In this document: positions 1-5,254 of the stretch, in pieces
Numbering within the stretch: position 1 is the stretch's first letter
Layout of the letters: each line of letters opens with the position of its first letter
The notes under the pieces: generated by a model
Seen by the model: the letters and a program-made list of their open reading frames with translations, nothing else
What the model was told of the DNA's origin: nothing
The model's database searches: none
Assembly: GCA_001767575.1 (NCBI GenBank)
Contig: MELI01000035.1
Location: forward strand, 6,104-11,970
DNA length: 5,867 nt
Direction of reading: 5' to 3'
Source: Candidatus Aquicultor primus
GTDB taxonomy: Bacteria > Actinomycetota > Aquicultoria > Aquicultorales > Aquicultoraceae
Program-made: the position numbers and the translations under genes

Positions 1-900
1 CGCGATGTCTCGCTCAAGAGCGGGCATCGGGTATATGAGGCGTTGCGGGAGAAGGGATATGAGGTATTCAAGCTCGATGTCGATGAGAACCTCGTGGAGA
101 ATCTCAAGCAGAACCCGGTCGACGTCGTCTATATCGCGCTCCATGGAAAGTACGGCGAAGACGGCACGGTCCAAGAACTCCTAGAGATAATGGGCATTCC
201 GTACACCGGCCCGGGTGTCTATTCGAGTCATGTAGGGTTCGACAAGTCGCTCGCCAAAGAGATATTCTTGCGAAAGGATATCCCCACTCCGGACTTCTTC
301 ACCCTGAGCGCGGGTAGTTTTCGCGAGATGGGTGCCGCAGGCGCCCTCGACGACGTAGTGGCCAAGCTCGGGCTTCCCATCGTCGTAAAGCCGGCCAGCC
401 AGGGGTCCGCGCTCGGCATCAAAATCGCTCACTCCGTCGAGGAGTTGCCCGGAGCGCTCATCGGCGCGCTCAGCTATGACGACAAGGTCGTTCTCGAGAA
501 ATATATCAAGGGAACCGAAGTGAGCGTCAGCGTTCTCGGTGAGGAAAACCCGGAAGCGTTGCCGGTTGTCGAGATAAGCACGAAAAAAGAGTTCTTCGAT
601 TTCGAGTCGATGTATACGATGGGCGACACCGAGTATTTCATACCGGCGCGCTTGTCTGAGGATATCCTAAAAAAGGTTCAGGATATCGCGATTCGCGCCC
701 ACACCGTACTCAATTGCCGGGACGTCACGAGAATCGATATCATGGTCGACGGGGACGGCAACCCGTTTGTCCTTGAGTTAAATACCAGCCCCGGCATGAC
801 CGAGACGAGCCTCTTGCCGATGTCGGCCGCGGCTAAGGGAATCGACTTCAGCGACCTCGTAGAGATGCTTGTAAAATTCGTCCTGGCGCGCAAGCGCTAG
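1..900 (+). CDS. ddl: D-alanine--D-alanine ligase, 5' end cut by window edge
   Basis: ATP-dependent ligase that joins two D-alanines to make D-Ala-D-Ala for the peptidoglycan stem peptide, in the cytoplasm. The reading frame is open from base 1, and the first visible residues RDVSLKSG match the start of the family motif (E)R(E/D)VSLxSG, so only about 15 N-terminal residues are missing; 299 residues are visible, against about 306 for E. coli DdlB. In visible numbering: HG...GEDG at 48-55, YTG near 68, ATP-binding Lys at 82 and 130, QGS at 134-136, E166-K167, E173, then TRID and ELNTSPGMT near the C-terminus, which supply the metal ligands and D-Ala contacts. The TTG at 43 is internal, not the start. 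One oddity: the omega-loop motif usually written YDYxAKY reads FDFESMY, keeping the Tyr linked to D-Ala specificity but replacing the first Tyr with Phe and the Lys with Met. The family call is very secure. Confidence 0.96.
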   Translation, partial: RDVSLKSGHRVYEALREKGYEVFKLDVDENLVENLKQNPVDVVYIALHGKYGEDGTVQELLEIMGIPYTGPGVYSSHVGFDKSLAKEIFLRKDIPTPDFFTLSAGSFREMGAAGALDDVVAKLGLPIVVKPASQGSALGIKIAHSVEELPGALIGALSYDDKVVLEKYIKGTEVSVSVLGEENPEALPVVEISTKKEFFDFESMYTMGDTEYFIPARLSEDILKKVQDIAIRAHTVLNCRDVTRIDIMVDGDGNPFVLELNTSPGMTETSLLPMSAAAKGIDFSDLVEMLVKFVLARKR

Positions 901-904
901 TTTT
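883..904 (+). terminator. Possible weak intrinsic terminator overlapping the ddl stop codon
   Basis: Bases 883-889 (CTGGCGC) pair with 894-900 (GCGCTAG) in seven pairs, one of them G-T, closing a GCAA loop of the GNRA type; TTTT follows at 901-904. The right arm contains the ddl stop codon. The stem is short and the T-tract only four bases, so termination may be partial or the hairpin may only protect the mRNA end. Confidence 0.4.
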
Positions 905-925
905 AAGGGAACCGCAATAGGGTAT

Positions 926-931
926 TATAAC
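926..931 (+). promoter_or_regulatory. Possible -10 element upstream of the YtxH gene
   Basis: TATAAC matches the sigma-70 -10 consensus at five of six positions and lies about 40 nt before the YtxH-domain gene. It sits inside a small inverted repeat (GGGT at 920-923, ACCC at 930-933). No convincing -35 is present; TTAAGG at 903-908 is the best at 17 bp spacing. The terminator-like hairpin just upstream makes a separate promoter here plausible, but the element alone is weak evidence. Confidence 0.3.
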
Positions 932-972
932 CCGTATGAACAGTGCGGGGGTTTGCGTAAGAGAAGCTTGGT

Positions 973-1434
973 ATGTCTAAAAAGGAGAACGGTAGAATGG
1001 GCAGAATATTTACGCTTGTCATAGGCGGTATCGCCGGAGCGATAGGCGGCTTGCTCTTTGCGCCGCGTACCGGCAAAGAGACACGGGAGCAGATTAAGTC
1101 GAGAATCGATGAGACGATGGAAGGTAGTTTCGAGAGATACGGCGAGCAGTCGGGAAAACTTCTCGAGATGGCTACCGAGCGCGGCCAGATGCTTCGCGTC
1201 AAGATCGAAGATGCTAGAGAGCAGATGGTCAGCAGTGTCGACAATGTAGCAGATAAGGTCCGCGAGAAGATGGGTGTAGAGGCCGAAAAAGCGGAAGAAG
1301 CCGTCGAGGTCGTCGAGGAAAAAATCGAGGCGGCGAAGGAAGAGGTCGAAGCAGTCGAGTCGGTCGAACTGGCGGAACCGGTCGAAACCTCCGAAGCGTC
1401 GGTCGAAGAGGCACCACCCGAGGAAGAAAAATAG
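973..1434 (+). CDS. YtxH-domain membrane protein with acidic coiled-coil tail
   Basis: Small protein (153 aa) of the YtxH family, which is often linked to general stress in Bacillus; its biochemical function is unknown. The family signature is clear: a Gly/Ala-rich membrane helix at about residues 12-30 followed by LLFAPRTGKETREQIK (27-42). Residues 35 to about 125 are charged and probably helical or coiled coil, and the tail from about 95 is Glu/Val/Ala-rich and strongly acidic, so most of the protein should lie in the cytoplasm. Start choice is open. The ATG at 973 gives the usual polar YtxH N-terminus (MSKKENG) but has a poor ribosome site. An in-frame ATG at 997 (residue 9) is preceded by AAAGGAG at 981-987 with 9 nt spacing, which would give 145 aa. 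Gaps to its neighbours and the terminator downstream suggest a single-gene transcript. Confidence 0.88.
   Translation: MSKKENGRMGRIFTLVIGGIAGAIGGLLFAPRTGKETREQIKSRIDETMEGSFERYGEQSGKLLEMATERGQMLRVKIEDAREQMVSSVDNVADKVREKMGVEAEKAEEAVEVVEEKIEAAKEEVEAVESVELAEPVETSEASVEEAPPEEEK
981..987 (+). promoter_or_regulatory. Shine-Dalgarno that may set the YtxH start at 997
   Basis: AAAGGAG lies inside the 973 reading frame, 9 nt before an in-frame ATG at 997. It is the best ribosome-binding site in this region, whereas the ATG at 973 is preceded only by a weak GAGAAG at 961-966. Lys-Lys-Glu codons produce this string by chance fairly often, so it does not settle the start. Confidence 0.4.
1303..1407 (+). 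repeat. Spaced GTCGAR hexamers in the YtxH tail
   Basis: The hexamer GTCGAG or GTCGAA occurs in the same frame at 1303, 1312, 1345, 1354, 1363, 1381 and 1402, with a one-base variant ATCGAG at 1324. Each encodes Val-Glu (Ile-Glu for the variant). Start-to-start spacing is always a multiple of 3 and often 9, which gives the Val-Glu-rich acidic tail. This is low-complexity coding sequence and not a mobile repeat. Confidence 0.7.
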
Positions 1435-1442
1435 GGAGTTCG

Positions 1443-1466
1443 TCTATCAGGCATAAAGCCGATAGA
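1443..1466 (+). other. Bulged hairpin in the YtxH 3' untranslated region
   Basis: TCTATC at 1443-1448 pairs with GATAGA at 1461-1466; after a single bulged A at 1449, GGC at 1450-1452 pairs with GCC at 1458-1460, leaving the loop ATAAA. The total is nine pairs. An A-run follows instead of a T-run, so it is not an intrinsic terminator on this strand. It sits between the stop codon and the true terminator. Confidence 0.5.
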
Positions 1467-1482
1467 AAAAAACAGAGCATTT

Positions 1483-1522
1483 AAACGCAAGGCGATTTTT
1501 GTCCCTTGCGTTTTTGTTTTTT
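1483..1522 (+). terminator. Rho-independent terminator after the YtxH gene
   Basis: AAACGCAAGG at 1483-1492 is the exact complement of CCTTGCGTTT at 1504-1513, a 10-bp perfect stem with an 11-base loop, followed by a T-rich tract (TTTTTGTTTTTT, 1511-1522, sharing its first three T with the stem). It ends the transcript that begins upstream and separates it from the promoter at 1564. Confidence 0.92.
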
Positions 1523-1563
1523 GCATCGGCGATCGCTCTGCCCCACGGCGCTCGCGCTTGCAG

Positions 1564-1591
1564 TTGACCGCAGAACATCTAAAATTATAGA
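1564..1591 (+). promoter_or_regulatory. Sigma-70-like promoter for the three-gene membrane unit
   Basis: TTGACC at 1564-1569 matches the -35 consensus at five of six positions; 16 bp later TATAGA at 1586-1591 matches the -10 at four of six. It lies between the terminator and the start codon at 1617 and would give a leader of roughly 20 nt. Its position argues against starting the downstream gene at any codon further upstream. Confidence 0.55.
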
Positions 1592-1616
1592 TACAGATAA
1601 AGCTAATGGTGGTTGC

Positions 1617-3056
1617 ATGGTTGAAACAGTAAAATCAGGACTCTCGTCATGGTGGTTAGCGCTTGCCGCGGCATTGTTGGCGAGCGTTATCTTCGCTACG
1701 CTATTCGGTCAGTCCTCGTATGATATCAACGGGTTTAGGTTGGGCTTGAGCGCGGCGCCTGCGTATCGCGGCGAAACCGAGCTGGCGATACCGCCGTTCG
1801 GCGAGATTTCCGCGCGGACTCACGGGATACCACTCAAGCTCAAGGTAGCCCTCGAGCGCATCTACCCGAGCCAGCTATCTAAAGTCGCCAACGATGTCGA
1901 TAATGGTGGCGAGCTGGTCGAAAAGCTCGAGGCCGACGGAAAGAATGCCTTTAAGCGGTTTGTCTTGCGGTTGATCGCGATAGCAGCGCTCGGGGGAGCT
2001 CTCGGCGCCGCACTGACGCCAAGAAGACGCCTGCTCAAAGCGGGGGTCGGAGCGCTTACGGGCGCGCTCCTTATCGGCTCGTTGCTGCTGGCGACCTACC
2101 GGACCTTCGACGTTGAGGCTTTTAAACAGCCGCGCTACAGCGGCGCGTTGACGGCGGCCCCTTGGGCCATCGACGCCATCGCCAAGCAACTCGGCGATAT
2201 CGCGGCGTTTCGCGAGGAGATTAAGAGCATCGCCAAGAATATCAACCTCTTTTACTCCAAGGTCGATGCCTGGCAACCGCTCCGGGATGACACCATCAAG
2301 GTGCTCCACGTCTCGGATTTCCACAACAACCCGGCTGCGGTAGACCTCACCCGGCGCGTCGCCATCGATTTTAAGGCCGATTTCATCATCGATACGGGCG
2401 ACATCACTGACTGGGGCACGCCGATTGAGACAAAACTCATCGAGGGCATCGCGACGCTGCCGGTGCCGTATTATTTTGTCCCCGGCAACCACGACTCCCC
2501 GGAGACGATAGAATATCTCAAATCAATAAAGAACGTGACAGTGCTCCAGGGAGCGCCGGTCGAGATAGAGGGAATCAACGTACTGGGCGTACCCGACCCG
2601 GCGTCTTACGTCTACGAGGTCCGCGTGCCGGGTGAGGACTCGATGATGGCGATGGAGCGGCGAATCAACGAGACCATCGACACGATAACCGTCGAGCCCC
2701 AGGTTCTGGCGGTTCACAACGCCGCGCTCGCCGGCAGGTTCTTTGGCAAGGTGCCGGTTGTCTTGAGCGGACATGTCCACAAGGCCCAGCTCAAAGAGAA
2801 AGCCGGATATGTCATGAACAATGCCGGGACTACCGGTGCGGCTGGAATCAGGACCTTCGAAAATAGAAAAGACGTACCGTACACGCTCAACCTTCTCCAC
2901 TTCGAGCGCGCCACAAAACGCTTGGTAGCTGTCGATAGCCTTACTGTTATGGGTGCGGCCCGCGAGTTTCGCCTGGAGCGCTCGCTAATCGAATGGCCGC
3001 ACGATGGTAGCAGGAATTACATCACGCGAGGCGAATTAATCGAAGAGAGAAAATAG
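1617..3056 (+). CDS. Membrane-anchored metallophosphoesterase
   Basis: A 479-aa phosphoesterase of the calcineurin-like (dimetal) superfamily; the substrate is unknown. Residues 12-31, 115-133 and 140-160 look like membrane helices. The Arg-rich turn at 136-138 suggests that loop is cytoplasmic, placing the 32-114 region and the catalytic part outside the cell. The catalytic domain runs from about 226 to 445 with all metal-binding blocks: D234-x-H236, G261-D262, G290-N291-H292-D293, H367 and G385-H386-V387-H388. Residues 32-114 (with PPFGEISARTHGIP) and 161-225 (with PRYSGAL and APW) resemble, from memory, the non-catalytic parts of actinobacterial metallophosphoesterases. The ATG at 1617 is preferred, with GGTGG 4 nt upstream; the frame stays open back to about 1506, but that extension would run through the terminator and promoter. 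It is first in a tight unit with the next two genes. Confidence 0.92.
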   Translation: MVETVKSGLSSWWLALAAALLASVIFATLFGQSSYDINGFRLGLSAAPAYRGETELAIPPFGEISARTHGIPLKLKVALERIYPSQLSKVANDVDNGGELVEKLEADGKNAFKRFVLRLIAIAALGGALGAALTPRRRLLKAGVGALTGALLIGSLLLATYRTFDVEAFKQPRYSGALTAAPWAIDAIAKQLGDIAAFREEIKSIAKNINLFYSKVDAWQPLRDDTIKVLHVSDFHNNPAAVDLTRRVAIDFKADFIIDTGDITDWGTPIETKLIEGIATLPVPYYFVPGNHDSPETIEYLKSIKNVTVLQGAPVEIEGINVLGVPDPASYVYEVRVPGEDSMMAMERRINETIDTITVEPQVLAVHNAALAGRFFGKVPVVLSGHVHKAQLKEKAGYVMNNAGTTGAAGIRTFENRKDVPYTLNLLHFERATKRLVAVDSLTVMGAAREFRLERSLIEWPHDGSRNYITRGELIEERK

Positions 3057-3058
3057 GG

Positions 3059-3940
3059 GTGGTCGCTATAACTTTCGTGCGGGCGCTATTCGCATTCTTG
3101 CTGGAAGTCTACGCTAAATTCATCGAGCACCGGGGCGCGCTTTTAGCGGGCGGCATCGCCTTCTTCATCTTCTTCTCGCTCTTCCCGATTCTTCTCTTCA
3201 CCGGTGTTATCCTGGCGTATGTCCTCGAAGACCAAGCGGTGCGGGCCCAGCTTATGAGCTACGTCTTCGACAATTTCCCGGTCTTTGCCGACCTCACCCG
3301 GGGGACCATCGAGGAGCTTATCACCAAGCGGTCGAGCGCCGGCGTTATCGCGCTTATCGGGTTTTTGTGGGCGGGGACCAACCTCTTTGGCGGATTGGCC
3401 ATCGGGCTCAATGCGGTCTACGAGGTCGCCGAGACTCGCAACCTTCTCTTGCAGCGGCTCATTGCGATTGTCGTATATCTGATGATCGCCGGGCTTATTA
3501 TCCTCTCCTTTGGCGCAACCGCAATCGCCTCGGTCTTTCGCGACGAGGTCTTGCGCATGCTCTTTCCCGACCAGGTAATCGCAGTGACCTGGACGATATT
3601 CAGCCTCGCGCTCGGTGCCATATCTACGATACTCCTCTTTCTCGTCGTCTATAAGATGGTTCCCAATGTCAAGGTCGGGCTCTCGAGCATCTTGCCCGGC
3701 ACCATCGTCGCCGGCTTAGGCTGGGAGCTAGCAAAATATGGCTTCGCCGTATACTTAAGCACGTTCGCGCGCCAGGGATACGGTCTCATCTACGGCTCGT
3801 TCGCGACCATTGTTTTGCTGATGTTTTGGCTCTATATCTCGGCGGTCTTGCTCCTGCTCGGGGCCGAGATAAACGTCGCTTTCCGGCGCCGCGCCTCGGG
3901 TGGTGTCAAGAGCTTTGAACCGCGAAAGGGCAGCAAATAG
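3059..3940 (+). CDS. YihY/BrkB family inner-membrane protein
   Basis: A 293-aa integral membrane protein of the YihY/virulence-factor BrkB family. The family was once mislabelled ribonuclease BN, and its transport or structural role is not firmly established. Six helices can be placed at about 33-56, 94-116, 134-158, 174-198, 210-232 and 243-270. Family landmarks are the AGGIAFFIFFSLFPILLF stretch at 30-47, W104-A-G-T-N-L-F-G-G followed by LNAVYEV (117-123), and the C-terminal YGSFATIVLLMFWLYIS leading to LLGAEIN (266-272). Length is normal for the family. The GTG start lies 2 nt after the metallophosphoesterase stop, with a weak purine-rich site (AGAG) in the end of that gene, so co-transcription and translational coupling are likely. 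It overlaps the next gene by 41 nt. Confidence 0.93.
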   Translation: MVAITFVRALFAFLLEVYAKFIEHRGALLAGGIAFFIFFSLFPILLFTGVILAYVLEDQAVRAQLMSYVFDNFPVFADLTRGTIEELITKRSSAGVIALIGFLWAGTNLFGGLAIGLNAVYEVAETRNLLLQRLIAIVVYLMIAGLIILSFGATAIASVFRDEVLRMLFPDQVIAVTWTIFSLALGAISTILLFLVVYKMVPNVKVGLSSILPGTIVAGLGWELAKYGFAVYLSTFARQGYGLIYGSFATIVLLMFWLYISAVLLLLGAEINVAFRRRASGGVKSFEPRKGSK

Positions 3941-4502
3941 GATATCGGACATCTTCAACCCCTATTATTCGTCGGCGCCCTTTTTTTGGCTCGTAGCGGC
4001 GAGCGCTACCCCAAATGCCGCGACCTTTCTGCTAAATGCGGTTATTTTGACCGCTTTCTTCAGCGTCTTGCCGCTCTGGGATATCATGCGCCGCATCCGC
4101 AGGGGCCTGGTTCGAGACGCCCATATCAACAGTCGCGAAGACCGGCTCAAGCCCTTCCTGTTTTCGCTCGCGTGCGCGGTTGCGGGATTGGTAGCGCTCT
4201 ATGTCGCGGGTGCCCCTGACGAGGTTCTCGCGGTCGCCTGGACGGTAGTCGCCTTGGGGGCGACGATAACGGTAGTGACCACGGTCTGGAAGATAAGCCT
4301 CCATGCCGCCGGTATCACGTCGATTGCGGCCATGCTCTATTTTATCTTCGGGGTGGCGGCGGCCCCGGTCGCGTTGCTGGTCCCAGTGGTGGGCTGGGCG
4401 CGCCTGGCGCTTCGCAAGCATACTCCGTCGCAGCTGGCAGCCGGGATTCTCGTTGCTTTAGTCATTACTGCCGGGGTCTTTTCGCTCTTCGGGCTGATTT
4501 GA
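3900..4502 (+). CDS. PAP2-like (phosphatidic acid phosphatase type 2) membrane protein
   Basis: A 200-aa hydrophobic protein with about five or six membrane helices that I place in the PAP2 / vanadium-haloperoxidase-like superfamily. PAP2 enzymes remove phosphate from lipid phosphates or diphosphates such as undecaprenyl diphosphate. The three motifs are recognisable but altered: a basic REDRLKPF block (79-86) at motif 1; W-K-I-S-L-H135-A-A-G in place of PSGH at motif 2; and A-R168-x5-H174 at motif 3, where the usual x3-Asp is Gln178. The motif 3 His that acts as nucleophile in the family and the motif 2 His are both kept. Homologues with the same SxHAAG and RxxxxxHTPxQ pattern exist in other phyla, from memory. 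The start is uncertain: GTG 3900 or 3903, or TTG 3915, none with a good ribosome site; the 41-nt overlap with the YihY gene points to coupling. Confidence 0.75.
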   Translation: MVSRALNRERAANRISDIFNPYYSSAPFFWLVAASATPNAATFLLNAVILTAFFSVLPLWDIMRRIRRGLVRDAHINSREDRLKPFLFSLACAVAGLVALYVAGAPDEVLAVAWTVVALGATITVVTTVWKISLHAAGITSIAAMLYFIFGVAAAPVALLVPVVGWARLALRKHTPSQLAAGILVALVITAGVFSLFGLI

Positions 4503-4542
4503 TGGTGAAGCCCACGCTTGCTTGCCAAAGGATTACGGTCGA
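4503..4542. other. Convergent intergenic gap without a clear terminator
   Basis: Forty bases separate the stop codons of two converging genes. The only hairpin I see is AAGC at 4508-4511 with GCTT at 4516-4519, four pairs and no T-tract on either strand. Transcripts from the two sides may overlap, or end by a factor-dependent route. Confidence 0.4.
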
Positions 4543-5154
4543 TTAGTAGCCCCAGATAGACTCGCCGCGCAGCCTCCTGGATTCCTCGGCGACGATTACG
4601 CGCCTCTCGGTGATGATTTTATCGACCGGCAGGTCGTGGCTCTCTTTTGGGATGAGCGGGACGATTTGGAGCTCGTAGGCGATCGAGAGTCTCGGAATCG
4701 CGGCCTCGACCTGGCTTAAGAAACGGTCGTAGTATCCGCCGCCGTAGCCGATGCGGTTGCCGCATTCGTCAAAGACCATACCCGGGACGATGACCAAATC
4801 GATTTCGGTGGGAGCACAGTCGCAAGTGCACGCGACCACCGGCTCCGGAATCCCGTATTTGCTCACAAATAGCGTGCTAAGGTCATCGACACCGCGCAGA
4901 ACGAGGCTGTTGTTTTCGGTGTCGGTGATGGGCAGAGCGACTTTTTTGCCGGCTTTGAGGCTCGCTTCCAGCATCGTCAACGTCGGAACCTCGCTCCCGA
5001 AAGCCGCATAGAAGAGTATGTATGACGATTGTTCGAACTCGGGCTGCGCGAAGAGGCGCTCTCTGATAAGCGCGGCTCTGCTTTCGCGGTCTTCGGGGCA
5101 GAGCGCGTTTCGTTTATCGCTCGTTCTTTGGCGAAGAGCACGCTTTGGCGACAT
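4543..5154 (-). CDS. 5-formyltetrahydrofolate cyclo-ligase (5,10-methenyl-THF synthetase)
   Basis: Converts 5-formyltetrahydrofolate plus ATP to 5,10-methenyltetrahydrofolate in the cytoplasm, returning stored folate to one-carbon metabolism; the family includes YgfA/Fau of E. coli, YqgN of Bacillus and eukaryotic MTHFS. The 203-aa length is normal. Signatures: K4 and R8 in the N-terminal K-x-x-L-R motif, E55 in GSEVPT as a likely folate contact, VPGMVFDECG at 123-132, and the glycine-rich ATP/phosphate loop GNRIGYGGGYYDRF at 132-145, then the usual D-K-I-I-T-E-R near the end. The ATG at 5154 has an AAAGGA site (complement of 5160-5165) 5 nt away, which supports this start. Three cysteines in a CTCDC run (109-113) are unusual. 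It is transcribed divergently from the permease gene and converges with the three-gene membrane unit. Confidence 0.96.
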   Translation of the reverse strand: MSPKRALRQRTSDKRNALCPEDRESRAALIRERLFAQPEFEQSSYILFYAAFGSEVPTLTMLEASLKAGKKVALPITDTENNSLVLRGVDDLSTLFVSKYGIPEPVVACTCDCAPTEIDLVIVPGMVFDECGNRIGYGGGYYDRFLSQVEAAIPRLSIAYELQIVPLIPKESHDLPVDKIITERRVIVAEESRRLRGESIWGY

Positions 5155-5159
5155 GCAGT

Positions 5160-5165
5160 TCCTTT
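5160..5165 (-). promoter_or_regulatory. Ribosome binding site of the cyclo-ligase gene
   Basis: On the minus strand AAAGGA ends 5 nt before the ATG at 5154. It fixes the cyclo-ligase start. I could not pick a convincing minus-strand promoter between here and 5254. Confidence 0.7.
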
Positions 5166-5183
5166 CAAAATTCCGCTATCGCA

Positions 5184-5205
5184 GGGCTTTCCATGTTGTA
5201 AGCCC
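5184..5205. repeat. Inverted repeat overlapping the permease -35, possible operator
   Basis: GGGCTT at 5184-5189 and AAGCCC at 5200-5205 are exact complements separated by 10 bases. The right arm overlaps the last bases of the -35 hexamer at 5196-5201. Neither strand has a T-tract next to it, so a terminator is unlikely; an operator for a repressor is a reasonable guess, but no specific regulator family is implied by the sequence. Confidence 0.4.
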
Positions 5206-5224
5206 GGCCCAAAAGCAGTTTAAT
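5196..5224 (+). promoter_or_regulatory. Sigma-70-like promoter of the permease gene
   Basis: TTGTAA at 5196-5201 matches the -35 consensus at four of six positions and TTTAAT at 5219-5224 matches the -10 at five of six, with the optimal 17 bp between them. Transcription would begin near 5231, leaving a leader of about 24 nt before the GTG at 5255. Confidence 0.6.
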
Positions 5225-5241
5225 TAAATAAACACGAGCAT

Positions 5242-5250
5242 AGGAGAGGG
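5242..5250 (+). promoter_or_regulatory. Ribosome binding site of the permease gene
   Basis: AGGAGAGGG lies a few bases before GTG 5255. An in-frame TAA at 5225-5227 rules out a longer protein, so this site decides the start. Confidence 0.8.
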
Positions 5251-5254
5251 CACC

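Noticed and set aside
903..1526. Long minus-strand open frame opposite the YtxH gene
   Set aside because: Its Ser/Thr/Ala-rich product is the antisense reading of the Val-Glu hexamers and it crosses the terminator; no family resemblance and a YtxH gene on the other strand.
1529..1536. GCGATCGC palindrome
   Set aside because: Resembles the cyanobacterial HIP1 octamer, but a single copy is expected by chance and the rest of the window has no cyanobacterial trait.
1506..1616. Upstream extension of the metallophosphoesterase to a TTG at 1506
   Set aside because: The extension would start inside the stem of the terminator and run through the promoter; the resulting 37 residues are not membrane- or domain-like, and ATG 1617 leads directly into the first helix.
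1875..2492. Minus-strand open frame of about 205 codons within the metallophosphoesterase
   Set aside because: Arg/Asp-rich shadow of a GC-rich coding region, fully inside a gene with all catalytic motifs.
4032..4421. Minus-strand open frame within the PAP2-like gene
   Set aside because: Arg-rich composition typical of an antisense shadow; the plus strand has helices and motif spacing.
4508..4519. AAGC/GCTT hairpin in the convergent gap as a terminator
   Set aside because: Only four pairs and no T-tract on either strand.
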